A DNA stretch of 64,000 nt from Leptidea sinapis (GCF_905404315.1 NC_066312.1:13317001-13381000), one strand, 5' to 3'. Positions 25,001 to 40,000 are shown, counted from the first letter of the stretch. Notes: generated from the letters alone by a model not told the origin. Numbers and translations: made by a program.

Positions 25001-28000
25001 CGTCGTAGAACTTGACATGACGAAGTAGGGATGCGTTGTACCAATCAGCGAAAACAATAAGCGACAACCCAGAGTCAACTGCCTTCTTTAGAGCTGCCAT
25101 TTCTTCTGGAAAATATTCGTCCTCGGGATCGACCAGTAATAGCGCTCCGTAGAGGGACGTGTTTATGCAGGTTACTGGTGAACCTAATGTACAGAATACA
25201 ATATGTTGAAGTCATAATCTTCAAATAATATTAAGTCAAGCGTTTATCACCTCCCCATCTCTTTAGCAAAACCTCTGGTTGTCGGCCTTTTAGGTAAGTG
25301 TTTTAGATTTTTACCAGTGGGAAGCTCCTTTGCACAGGATGCCGCCTAGATTATGGGTACCACAACGGCGCCTATTTCTGCCGAGAAGCAGTAATGTGTT
25401 AAAAATATTGTTTCGTCTGAAGGGCACCGTGAAATTACTGGGCAAATAAGTCTTAACATCTAATGACTCAAAGTGACGAGCGCAAATGTAGAGCGGCACT
25501 GCATATTAATGGTCAAGGCGTATCAATTACCATCAGCTGAACGTCCTGCTCGTCCCGTCCCTTATTTTTATAAATAATGCTTTTTATTAAAGGAACTCGC
25601 GTTCTATCGCCCTGGAAACACTGAACACGGAAACTCATTCCACAATTTGGTTGTAACTTTATTTATTATCGGTGTATCAGGTCGGGTACCATTTGTTGAG
25701 ACCATTCGGAGGTCCTTCATCAGGGTGAGTGGAGTGGCTTCGCGATAACGTCCCGTCTCATACTGCAGATTTCTGCTCGTAGTGCGCGAAAAAACATGGT
25801 CTTTCCCGCCCTGTAAAGCTACAGAGACAATGTTTCTTCGTTTCGTATTGAAATAATAACTTACCCAATACTTCAACGTAATATCCGTGCTCTCTCAATC
25901 TACGGTACATATCACGGAAGTTTGTATGTATATGGTCAGCGTGCCAATCTAACGGATCGTGTTTGGCACGCAAGTCGTCCCTCGGGAAATAGCCACCGGG
26001 ATATCGTAGACTGTGGAATTGGTCCCAAATCAACCGCCTAGATCTTACTGGGACAGGTATTACTCGAGCTCTGTTGTGAAAGAAGAATGTGATGAGTGAG
26101 CATACCTAGATCTGGAAACTTATCAAGTAGTAATTGAATTCTTTCTGTACCCTTTTTGAAGCTATACTTCCTTGGGCGCGTTAGGGAAAAAATATTACAG
26201 TTAATTGTAACGAAGTGCGCGCACACCTACACGCAAATTCGACACCGTGACGTTAGCTGGTCAACTAAACCATTTGTATCAAACTTTAACTACCAAGCCT
26301 CTTATAGCTCATATGTTTACTGAGCCGCAACCAATGGATAAGAATTTCAATATATCGTTTCAATATATATATAAGTTTAAAAAAATCTCTCTAAATGTAA
26401 AAAATAATTTAATTATATTAATTAATACGTTATTTAACTGAATAAAGTGTCAAAATAAGATTTTAATTGGTTGTATTTAATATCTTCTTTATTACAATAT
26501 TGTTGTTTCTACAAACGTAAAATAGAACGAGGAAATTTTTTTAACAATTTTTGTCCTATTACGCTTAAATTGAAGAATATATTCGTTCGTGCGTACATTA
26601 GTACACACATATTTTATAATTGAGGACAAAAACTAAAGTTACCATATAGGAAATAGACTAGACTAGATATTTTCTATTTACTTTCTTTTACCATAGTCTA
26701 AAGGCCTTAAAAATTCAGTAAAAATAGAAGTATCAATAAATTTCACCCTCCAAAAAAAAACTTAAAAGTAAAGGCATGAACATAATTATGTATAGGTAAC
26801 AGCAATAGAAGTATTTCCAAATTATTAAATAAAAATCAGTAAACGGCCTTATAAATGATTAACATACGTGAAAATCTTTTCGTGTACTCACTAATGTGAG
26901 CCTAAATATTTGTTTAATTTCCCATTACGTTACAACGCTATGCAATTGCAATCATATACGCTGTAGTTGAGTAAAGTGCAAATTCAACCGAGACTTTACT
27001 ATGAAAGTATAGATACGTAACTACTACAACAACTGTATACCTAAACGCACACTGCGAAACAATCGCCTAAAACCACACCCCAACATCCACATAATATAAT
27101 TGTTACAGAATTCACGATTTTATCTAACCAACTATTTCGAAACAAAAGATAAAATAAAAATAGATAAAGTTAGTGAAGGTGTAATAAATATTTGTGATGC
27201 TTTAATAAATAAGGGAAATATTATAAAATGAACGAGTAACATACAACCAAACCCAAGAAACTACACAGTGTAAACGTAAAAATCAAAACTTATTTTGAAA
27301 CGATTTCATCAATTTCATGCGCCTAGCGGTTGACCAATTAAAACCGTAGCGCATCACAACTCACAACTCGAACGAATTTTACGGTTGAAGTATAATACAA
27401 CCGTGAAATTCGTCCCTATTACAAATAACACAAAGTTGAAATTCTGTTACTCTCTGTTTCGTGAAATTTCTAGATCATTCTCGTATTTGTTCGCATGTCT
27501 CAGGGACATTATGTTTTATATTAAGGAGGTATTTCCGGAACTGCGTGCCTATTAATAAGAGAGTGTTAGGCTGCGTATAAATTTCATGCAACATCCGCGC
27601 GAGCCCTTGTTCGACCCACTAGACAGGCCAGTTCATTCTTGTACACCATGAGCAATAACTTTTAAAATTTGTAGCACCTGGAGACTTCCATACAATCCTG
27701 CACAATCTTTTTCGAGTATTGAAATTGTTAACTGTCCATTTGTACGTATTCGCCGCGCAAGCCAATTTCGTGAATTCACCAAAACTATATGAGCGTCCCA
27801 ACTGCGCGATAGAAACACGCGCGCGCCTGTACTTTGCCACGCCTAATTTTGTACGCACCTTCAGAATCGCAACATTAACAATTGGAACACTCACCGTATG
27901 GGTAACATAAGGCTTGTGTTTCTTGTCTTCTGTTGAAAACTTTCGTCGAAACTCTCAACTGTGATATTGACGTGGCCCTGGATAAATTAAAAACAAAGTT

Positions 28001-31000
28001 AATTAACCTAAATTCTTAACACACATATTTAAAATATATGAAACATTTTAACCAGTTGCAAGGCTGGTTAAAATGTTTAGTATTTCTAATAACTTTATCG
28101 ATCGTCGAAAAATATTTAAAAAGAACAATGGTCTCGTTCAACGCGTTAATATTTATTTATTTGTAAAACGAGTCGATTCGGGTTGTTTGATAAATAAACT
28201 CCCACCAGTATGTTGAATATTTGTCGATATAACAAAGTTATTTTTTTTTTGTCGATGAAAAAAAAAAGCCCGCTGAGTTTGTTGCGCCCATTCTTCTCAG
28301 GTTTGAGGCATTCGTTTTGGAATGTGTGGTAGTTTTTGACTTTCAATACGTGATGTCACATCCTATTTATTAATAAAAATATTTGAATTTGTCGAAAAGT
28401 GATTAACCAAAAAATAATAATTTTTATGTTTTTAAAAGTGATAACCCTCACTTCTAGGATTAATAGGAACCCGCGACCTCTCGGTTTCCGTCCGAACTCT
28501 CTTACCAACACTGATACAAGCGACGCATGGATCGTAAGTTTTTGTATGTCTGGTTCAACTCTCATGTTAGAGTTGACCCGAGAGGTCGCGGGTTCGAGTT
28601 CCGCATTGTTCATAAATTTTGGTTACAAATATAATTTATATAATAATTAAACCCAGAAGTGAGTGATACCACTTTATAAATAACAGATTGTTAATAATAT
28701 TAATTATCAATGATTTCTGAGGATGAATGATGAGGAATGAAAAAACATGGAGTAGTGATCATATATAAATTTTCGTTAAAAATAACTTACTTCAACAACG
28801 CCGTCAAAGTCAGCTCCAGTTTCTTGAACACTGAAGCTGAGTGCCATCCAGCCAGAATAGGGCCATATCACGTCAATATGAGTGGCAGATACTGAGAGGA
28901 TCAACCCGTTCGGAAGGTGTGGGTGCCAGGTTACGCTTTTCTGAAAAAAAAAGTGGATGTGTACTTATGTAAGTAAGTATGCAAGGAGTTATAAGCACTA
29001 AAAAGTATATAAATAATTACGTATTTTTATACAATATAATTAATTAATCTAATTCTAGTTACGATTGGCCGCGACCCGCTCTAGCCTCTCGCCTCCTCAC
29101 AACTCAAGCACATCTCACCCATAACTATGTATGTAGTTACAAACCTATCTTGGATGACACCGACTCCCAAAAATTACAATATTCGTAATTAGAATTAGAT
29201 TAATTAATTAGATTGTATAAAAATACGCAATTATATACTTTTTAGTGCATATTATATCGATTGTTTTGGAATAGTGTTTTCCAATTCGGTTGTTTTTTGT
29301 TAATTTATTTTTTATTTTTTGAATATTACTGAATTTGAAGTACCCTTTACTAACAATTTGTCTAAATATGTGTATAAATAGAAGGCCGAGTATCGTTAAT
29401 TTGCCTTTCCTAAGAATTGAAGAGTTCCGTTACTTTGTCATGGATTCCGTAATGAGAACCTAACCAAACTCTCACCAAACTATCTTTGAAGTATATCCAT
29501 TCCAATAAAAAAAGAATAATCGAAATCGGTTGGCGCGATATTGAGTTATTCGTAAATTTATCATCCACTTTGATATACGTATGTATCGCAAATTTAAGAC
29601 TCTTATGGTTTTCTCATGGATGCCACTGTCAGATCTGGACCAAAATACAATGGGACCACACGGGAAGCACCAGCTTTGAAATAAAAAAGAATTATCAAAA
29701 TCGGTTCACCCAGTTGAAAGTTTTGAGGTAACAAACATAAAAAAAAACATACCGACGAATTGAGAACCTCCTCCTTTTTTGACGTCGGTCAAAAATATTA
29801 TTATACCGCATAATTTAGTTAAATAACGTGTATTTAAACATGAAAATTTGATTATTATAAATAAAAATTTATACGTCTAAGATAGACTGTGACAGCTGTG
29901 AAAACGTAGAAAAATTGAGGTGGACAGTTAGCCTCTATTTTGAGCAATGCACGCACACTAACATAAAGTGACATACAAACCGCGACTGTAAGACGTAGCT
30001 TGTCACGCATACTAAAGTAATAAATCTGGCTTTCATAGGTGGTCTAGCACCAAGAGGCTCTATCTAGGCGTATAAATTATCTAAGGCTACAAGCATACTT
30101 TTGCTAACACTTACCACATTTCCAGCTACTCCTAGGCCATTTATAATAGTAACGTTTGCGATAGTGGGTTGTGCGCTGTAGTAAAGCGGCTGAGTACAAT
30201 ACGGCCACATGTACTGGCATTCGGTTAGATCGATGTAGGGCGGGCTCAGGGTGACTTGTGGCTCGTAATCTCTCAGAAACTGTCGATAAAACAAACATTT
30301 TAACATGAAATACTCTCAATTTTATCAGGATTAATAAATTTTAAGCAAGTGACTTTTCAATGGATTTAAACGCGTGTAATTGTAACTGTGTTTTTACTTT
30401 AGTTTTTTCGTAAAAGTTACATTTTAACTATTAGTTTATTTAACAATCGTTTTCAGGAGGATTCACAGGAGTCGAGATAGTATTTGTCACACTTAGTTGT
30501 CATATTATTTTATTTTTATTAATTTTCATTACTATTTGTTGCCTCGGAGGTGGTGTTTCCTGTAGATAGATGTTTTTGGCAAAATTTATGACAGCGTCAA
30601 CCGCAGTCTCTCTGAAAAGGTGCTCTGGAAAGTTCACGAAACGTCGGGTTTTTTAAAATTCTTTTTTGCGTAACGTAAAATGTTACTCAAAACCTAATGT
30701 AAAAACGCAGTTACAGTTACACGCGTTTTAATCCTTTAAAAAGTGTTTCAAAGAAAAATACTAGGATTATTATTACCAAAAATTTTGATTATTGAGTAAA
30801 TTTATTATTTAGGGTTATATTTCACCGGGATTTCACCACCACGGTGGCGCAACCAATGACGCTACCTAACTAGACCATAAGCTACCAAACTAGTCACCAT
30901 ACAGACACCAGACTCATGACGCGTCCGAGCTGGTCGCGCCGCCAATTCATTGCGCATCCATGATTTCATTTTCATACATTTTATGACCACATACAACGCA

Positions 31001-34000
31001 GAGTTGCTTAAATTTTCGGGGATAAGTTCTTACCAATTTGATCACTTGGCGTTCCGTACAGCCGTCACATCACTATCTGTATTCTATCGTATTTATCACA
31101 GAGCGTTCTGAAGATCAAGATTCGCACCACACGGCACAAACAGTGTGGTTTTAAGAAGCGCTATTCCACGTGAAATCAAAGTGTGGAAATGAGCTTTATG
31201 TGTGTTGTTTCGCATGTTGATACAACAAGGAAACTTCCAAAAAAGCACAAACACCTATAGATAGCGAGCGAGTTGAATGCAGTCGGGCCCGGGGTAAACA
31301 GCGGAAGTATCTCCCCCCGCTCTCCGCTCAACTCAACTCGCGCGCCTGCATTTGTAGTGTTGTGCCTTCATTGACGTTACCGTTATCGTACGCTTTCCGT
31401 ATTATTGCATTAATAGTGATATTGTTAAGATTATAATAATGACTAATTAAATTCCAACAGAATCCGTTCCAAAAAAAAACGAGATTTAATTCATCGCCGA
31501 GCACGAGAATGGCGTAAATGTTTTAGACATGAGTATTAAAAAAAGGCAGGACAAAAAATTTGAGATTTAATTATCAGATATTATTATTAAAATGATGATA
31601 AAATTAATAAAATAATAATAGCATTATTTTAACCTAGTGTAAAATGGTAAACTTAAAGCATTGTTTAAATTTATCGACACACTCCTGATAATGGTAATGA
31701 ATTATAATTAGGTCACATCACTATCGCATTACTGAACTCTGCATTCAACTCGCGCGTTATCTGTACTTATTACCGCCCAATGTTAACTTTGGGTTCATAT
31801 CAGAGAATCATAATGCATCCACTTAAAAGATAACGAATACAATACATAAAATTGATCGGGCTAACGCGCCTTTGCTTTCCTAACCAAAACAAAAAAAAAA
31901 CAAATCAGTAGGTAGATATGTATGTACCTAGGTATTGCTAGATATAAAGAAATACTGAATATAATCAATTTTATGGTATTACAATTATTTGTTATTGTAT
32001 TAACCACAGTTGATGCATAAAGAAATTCATTATTAAGAGGAACCACTCGTTCTCAGTATACTTTTACGTTTGGCTAAATTTATAAATATATTTTTGAACC
32101 CTTATTATAATTTAATTAAGATTTAATTTAAAATACAAAATTGATAATAATAAATACATGCAGCAATGTTTATAAAGTAGAAATATCGTATCTATACAGG
32201 TGTCCCAAACTTCAACGTCAAGCCGAAACAGGATGATAGGCTAGAAGGTAATCATCATCATCAGAAAAATAAGAAAAAATCCATAACATGCTTTTTAGAA
32301 CTTATGGGCACTAAGCAATAAAATGAGACATTCTCCATTTTTTAACCATTTTTTGGTTATTGTTCTTAATGTTTTTTTTTTATTTTTTCCAATTTAAAAC
32401 GTGTCACCTTATCCTGAAATAACGTATCTTTAATCACAATTAAAAATAATAATATTAACAACAGTTAATAAAATAAAAATTATACCACAATCCATATGTC
32501 TCATCATTATGCAGTAAAATAAAGGACGACCAAAGAGTTTATGCGAATACAAACCATTTAAGCTCAGTAAACTGCATTCGCATAACATTGGATTACTTCA
32601 AGTTTTTTTATTTTTTCCCATTTTTTTTTTAAATATTAACCCAACAAGTGTTGTAATTTTACCCTTTTGAATCCTGGTTAAATGCGCCAACTCTTGATGG
32701 CTGGCTAAGGCACTCCCATTTATTTTTTTTCAGGGGGCTCTATAATTAATATATAGTATATATCGAAAGTGGAGATATTGTGAGAATGTAGAATTCATTG
32801 TTCGGCAAAAAGTGTTATTTCTAAGAAAATTTGGGGAAATTGTATTATTATTTTTGATTGTGGTTAAAGATTTGTAATAAAACTGTGAGTTGTAATAATT
32901 GTATTATAAATAAAAAGGCCAAATGTGTATTTAAAGGAAGCTCGCTTGAGTTAATTTTTATTAGACTGAAATATAACCAAAACTCCTGGGGTAGTTAAGC
33001 TCTAGGGCAAAAAACACACCTGATACGCGCTGATAAGGTCTAATTTCCCGTGTCCTTGCTCGAACATATTCGGTCCTTGCAAACGTCTGGCAGTTACACA
33101 CAGCGCTTGTTTGACCGAAGCTGGTGTTAAGTTCTGGCGCGGAACCCCACTTGCCAACAGCGCAATCGCACCCGCAACTACAGGCGATGCCACTGACGTA
33201 CCTGTAAGATAATTTATACGTTTAGTTACAGCCTCTTGCTCTTAGACAACTGATGGAAACAGGCCAGGTTTATTACTTTAGTGTGCGTGTGAAGCTACGT
33301 CTTACACTTGTGATTTAATCAAGAATGTGAATATACTCAAGTTAAAAAAAATTCCTTATCAGCCGAAACAAACACGACATCTAAAGGAGGAAACATTTGT
33401 GTTTTTGTATGTATGTTTGTAATGTTTTCAAACAAAAACTACAGGACCAATTTCAAAATATCTCTCTGCATCTTCACTGAGTGACATAGGCAATATTTAA
33501 TTAAAAAAAATAGGGATAGTGGATGGGGATAATAAAAATGCAATAACATAACCCAAGGTGTGAAAACATTAGTCATAAAAAATCTATCATCGCGTGCGCT
33601 GGGGAAACTATTGATGTTAGCACAAAAATATGTTCTACAGCATTATAGAAAGTAGCAATATCAACAAAAAAGTCTGCGAAACCATATGTCCAGCTACTAG
33701 TTATGCTACTATAACTGTTTTTTTACATTGCTTGTGTGCTGGCAATATTTAAACGATATTATTCTTACCTCTGTATAAATCCTTATAAATCCGTTAAATT
33801 ATATTTAATTAAAACCCGTTTCAAAACTTGTAAATACTTTTTAAAATCGGAAATTCCATTCAAATGATATAAAGAACTTAAAAATGTCAATCTAAAGAAA
33901 ATAATGCAATAATAAAATAATGCGGTGTGGGTGTAGCCCCGCGCAGCGTAGCGGGTGACGCTGCGGGGGTGGGGGGAAATCGGAACGGATATATATATGT

Positions 34001-37000
34001 ACGATTATGAATGTAAGTGTGTATCTAATAATCTGAAAGGAAGTAATTAAAAATTAATAAAACTAAGTAAAACAAAACTTTTATGTTAACAAAAATCTAT
34101 AGTCCGATTTAGTAGACTTTCCACTACAACGAAATCGGTATCTACGAGAGTGAGATCGTGGGGCATTGCTAGTCACTAAATAAGCATCTTTTCACAATCG
34201 GCGTAACGGACAACTCTAAGTGCAGCGGTTGTCTGGCTGAGGACGAAACCGTCACTCACGTAATACTCAAATGTGCAATGGTAGCCAACCAACGGGCAAA
34301 AACGTTAGTAAATACGAGGTTGCCCGGACCAGTAACTGGCCAACACTGCACGAAAAAAGGATCCAACTTATTGGTTTAATTTAGAAAATAGGACCCCCTT
34401 ATACCATAACATAGCAAAGCTGAACAAAGCTACGCGTCAGTTACAACAGGGGTTAACGCAAAAAAAATTATAAGAGGACCGTCATTTCAAGCATACATAC
34501 AAGCATACCTGTATAGTTAAAGCAGCATACATTGCCTGTATGTATGCTGCTTATACAGGTATAGTTAATGCAAAAGGCATACAGGCACACCTTTATAGTT
34601 ATTAAATCAGAAGACATGCAGGCATACCTGTATAGTTAAAGCAGAAGACATACAGATATACCTGTATAGTTAAAGCAGAAGACACACAGGCATACCTGTA
34701 TAGTTAAAGCAGAAGACATACAGGCATACCTGTATAGTTAAAGCAAAAGACATACAGGCATACCTGTATAGTTAAAGCAGAAGACATACAGGCATACCTG
34801 TATAGTTAAAGCAGAAGACATACAGGCATACGTATATAGTTAAAGCAGAAGACATACAGGCATACCTGTATTGTTAAAGCAGAAGACATACAGGCATACC
34901 TGTATAGTTAAAGCAGAAGACATGCAGATATACCTGTATAGTTAAAGCAGAAGACATACAGGCATACCTGTATAGTTAAAGCAGAAGACATACAGGCATA
35001 CCTGTATTGTTAAAGCAGAAGACATACAGGCATACCTGTATTGTTAAAGCAGGAGACATACAGGCAAACCTGTATAGTTAAAGCAGGAGACATACAGGCA
35101 TACCTGTATTGTTAAAGCAGAAGACATACAGGCATACCTGTTTGTTAATGCAAAAGACATATAGGCATACCTGTATAGTTAAAAGAGACCATGAATTTGT
35201 TGTCTCAATTTGTTAAAGTTATTAAATGAGTCATTTCTTACAATATAAACAGACAGAATCTTTTTTATAAATTGGTTTTCTGGTTTAAGTATCGTGTAAA
35301 TTCCACTGGTGTTGCAAGACAGTGTGGGCGACGGTGATCACTTAACGACAGTTAACCCGTACCCTCGATTCTCCTGCTTTTTCATAAAAATGCTCCTTAA
35401 ACATTATTGTGTTTTGATTCGAAGGGCGCCGAAGAATTACTGGGCAAATAAGACTTAACATCTTATGTCTCAAGATGACGAGTGCAATTGTCTGAGAACC
35501 GCTCAGAATTTTTGGGTTTTTCAAGAATTCTGTATAATTATTCCCATTATTTTGTTATTATTATTAAATTTATTCCATTCACGCTTAGGTTATGTATAAT
35601 ATTTTTTGTGTTGTAAATGTCGTTGTCAGTACTTCCTTATGGCTATAGCAATATTTCCCATGGTTTTCTTCTTGTTCTATGATGTATTGGTGACTTCGTG
35701 ATCATTCGTGACAGTCAAGAACGTTGAGCACACGAAGCGAGTACGAAGACTCCGAATCCTATCTCTCAAGTTGGACTAAACTGCATTCGACGAATTAATC
35801 CCCATTAAAATCCGTTCATCAGTTTAGGAGTCTAACGCGGACAAACAAAGTGTCACATAATTTTTATATATTAAGACTAGGAAGGTAGAGAGTAGAGACA
35901 AGTTACCGCTTAGTGAACGACAGCCACCATTGATACTCGATCCGCGAACCGCACTCCCATAGGTTACTATATCTGGCTTCATACGCCCGTAGCCCTGTGA
36001 AAAAATACACGATTTATATTATTAAATTCCAAAGTAGTTTGCAACAAACATAGTCACAATAGATAACATATACAGATGGTGAGGTTAGGTTTGTGATCTG
36101 TTGTAACACTACGGATAATGTTACACACACATCCAAATGGTGAGAATAATTTATATTATGTTGTATAGGTCACTCCAAGTGAACGTCACACATCCATACG
36201 GTAAGGATAACTTATTTTATGGTGTTTAGAGTAGTTCGGATGAAGACCACACTTACAAACGGTGGGGATATTTTATATTATTTTGTGATGTGTAGTGCAC
36301 TCCGGATAAGGCTACACATTCAAATTGTGACGTGATGATAATTTATTTAGTGGTCTGTAGTGAGCTACCAATGATAGGTCAGACATGCAGATGGTAAGGA
36401 TATTAGTAACACTACCGATGATGTAACAAACACATCCAATTGCAGAGAATAATTTATATTATGTTATATAGATCACTCAAGGTGGAGGTCACACATCCAA
36501 GGTAAGGATACTTTATTTTATGGTGCTTAGAACAGAACGCCACACTTACAAATGTGAGTGAGGATGGTTTATTTTGTGATGTGCAGAACACACCGGATCA
36601 AGTCCACATATCCTAATGGTGAGAATATTTATTTTGTATTGTATAGATCACTCAAGGTGGAGGTCACACATCCAAGGTGAGGATTACAAATGTGAGTGAG
36701 GATGGTTTATTTTGTGGTGTTAAGAGCCGAACGTGAGAGTAATTATTTTCTGGTGTGTCAGTAATCAGAATGAAAGACACATATCTGAATCCGTGGGTAT
36801 TTGTAATTTTTCAGCGTATAACGTTTGAACTTTCATAAAATGGTAAGTACTGCTTAGAAAGTTAAGAATAATTCTTACGTTAGGCAATTCCCACGTCGTC
36901 ATACCCCTTGAAGAAAATTTAGCAATACGATCATCAAACCCTATGCCCCCCACACCGATAACGTCCATCTGATCCGCTGGATTATTGAGCGTCCCGTAAA

Positions 37001-40000
37001 GTGGACCGTCGTTTCCAATCGCAGAGACCATTATTACCTGGAAAATTATTCGGAATAATTTTAATAAATGTACAACATTCAATTTATGATACAAAGAAAA
37101 ATACTTATAAGATTTATAGCAGCAAATTTTTTTTTAATCAAGCCATACTGTAAACTCACTTTATTTGCCGTAAGTTCCCATACTTTATCCACAAATGGAT
37201 GATCCATAAAGTCTGGCCCACCGATGCTAAGGTTCAGAACATCGATTTTTTTCATTATGGCGTAGTTAAATGCATCCAAAAACCATGATGTGTATGAAAC
37301 CTACAAAATTATAATCAGGTGATAAAAATACAATTATTCGCTATAATAGAAACGTCTTGGTTTAACAATAGCTATGAATTAACCGTAAATAGCTAAGGCT
37401 GGGTTGCATCATATTAGCAGTTATAGTTAAGGTTTTAGTCAAATTTAACATTAACAGTAACGATGACTTTTACATAGACTGTCGCATGTGTTGCACTATC
37501 GTATTCCTTGGTATATTTAAAATTAAAATGTGAAATATCAAATATTTATCTGAAACTTTTGACAGGTCGCTATTAACATTAACAATAGCTTAAACGAAGA
37601 CTGGACGGTGACTGTTAACACTAAAAGTCATGACATCATCCAAAAATTTTCAAATTGTGCAAATTATTTTTATCTTAACCGGTACTTTAACATGTTTGTT
37701 ATTGCTAAAGTTAGTTTGTGCAATAAGTCAACACCATTGCTCGTACTGTTCCAATATGCGTCTTCCACTGGCGAATTTTTGAGGCAAGGAAACGTATATC
37801 GCTTGCAATTTCGCATGCTCTAAGACTAATCGATGTCATTGTTCAGCTCTGCACCCGCAGATAGGTACAAGCTCCGCGTCTATATTGGCTATAAGCGCAA
37901 AGGAAAGACAAACTGCATGCGATAGGCGCATACCTAAAAAACTGACGAAATAAGCAACACAATTACCTCATTACACAAAAAGTGCTTGCACACTTAACGG
38001 GAGAAAAGGCACCGCTATGTTCTAGACGAAAATAAATAATAGCCGAACGCAAAATGTAGGTACATAAATCACACTCGCGTATGAGGAAGATCTTTTAGAA
38101 ATTCACTTTATTGATCAAGTAGGAAGTCTCTAATGTTCTCTAAGGCTGAGATCTATAGAGCGCACTTAAACTTTGCTCAGACTTTAATTACCTAAAACTT
38201 AGCTGAGTGTAATCTTAGCATAATCTTTAATTTCGTTTTTATAGTCATTTCACACCTGAAATTATGCTGAGCTTGAGGTAAGACAGCCCAATGCAAAAGT
38301 CAAGTTCGAGTTTTATCACTTTCAGCTAAGTTTTACGTAAGTAAAGTCTAAGTATGATCCCAGCGTAAGTTCTATGGCATAAAAGTATATACTCAGCTTA
38401 AGAGTAACAAGTACTTTTTCGCATCGTATTTGTAAGAAATTTGTATCATTTTATAGGAAAAGACAAATGGTAGAAAGTAATGCTACAAATTATTACGTAA
38501 TTTTATCAGAATATTTGTACATTCCATTGGTAGGCAATTACATTGTCACTGATTCAGGTATTTTTGAAAATACCAGTTGATTTTATTTCGCATTTAAGAT
38601 GATCTTCGCATCGCATTTGTAAGAAATTTTGTGTCATTTTATAGAAAAAGACAAGTGCTAGAAAATAACGTTACAAATTATTATTAATTTTATCAGAATA
38701 TTTGTACATTCCATTGGTAGGCAATTATATTGTCACTGATTCAGGTATTTTTGTAAATACCTGTTGATTTTATTTCGCATTTAAGATGATCTTCGCATCG
38801 CATTTGTAAGAAATTTTGTGTCATTTTATAGGACGAGACAAATGGTAGAAAATAACGTTACAAATTATTACGTAATTTTATCAGAATATTTGTACATTCC
38901 ATTGGTAGGCAATTATATTGTCACTGAGTCAGGTATTTTTAAAAGTACCATTTGACTTTAATTTGCATGTATGATTATCTTTTCTTAAATTAACTAGAAC
39001 CGCACTGTATATAATGCCATGCATCTAGATAATTAAAAAAACATATAACAAACCTGATTATCAGTAAATACTCGGAATATGTACAAGTCAGAATCGGGTG
39101 CGAAGCCCAGACAGTCTGCACGGGAAGCAATGACACCAGCAACGAAAGTGCCATGCCCCAAGGCATCGTCCAAAGTCTTTTCACCAGTCCAATCCGTGCG
39201 TTCCCGAATCCGGCCAAAATGCGAATGATCTCGAGATAGCCCCGTATCAAATACCGCTACTCTTATCCCTTCTCCTGAAATAATACAGCAATTTTAAATA
39301 CGTTAATAATCCTCAAAGAGAAACAAAATAGTGTATTACCATAACGAACATTTTTAGGACCTATGAGGGCGATAAGGGCGATAAGGGGCGTAAGGGTCAC
39401 CCATTTTTAATGGAAGATTGATATTTGTCCTGCAAACGAGCGTAACATACGGGCCACCTGATGGTATGTGATCTTGTTACAGAGGAATCACAAGAGCGTT
39501 GGCCTCATAAAGCGTTTAATTAACGTAGGTGCGTATGAATTCGAAAACCGAAAACACAGCAGAACGTGGGGGGCGAGGATCGAAGCGGGAGCTTCGTGGT
39601 AAGAGTCAACGGTTCGACCAATTGCGCCATCGACGCTTGCTACACTGATGTTAAGTGATCACCGCAGCTCATATCCTGTAGACCTAGAGGAATCATAACA
39701 GCATTGCCAAACTTATATAGCGTCGAAAAAACGCACATTATGTGAATTCGAAAACCGAAAAGACAAATGTACAGGCGAGTTTTGAACCGAAGCCACCGAG
39801 GTAGAAAGCGGTTAGGTTGCGCCACAAACGCATAATATATGTTAAGACGACGCAAATTAAAATGAACTTCTATAACTATAAACCGCAATATGGTGGTTGA
39901 AGTTGAACAAAACTGAAAACCGAATAATAAGTTTTCTTAAAGTTCGAGGAGGAAATACAGTCTTACTTTCACAATACATTCCTCTGTAATATGTATGTAC

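Noticed and set aside
27619..27910. Overlapping ORFs of 61 to 91 codons as an extra MBTPS1 exon
   Set aside because: No similarity to S1P; exons 12 and 13 already join in phase without them.
34485..35190. CRISPR array
   Set aside because: The 34-bp units are directly contiguous with no unique spacers, in an insect intron; it is a minisatellite.
38990..39250. An 86-codon minus ORF as a gene
   Set aside because: It is another frame of MBTPS1 exon 5.
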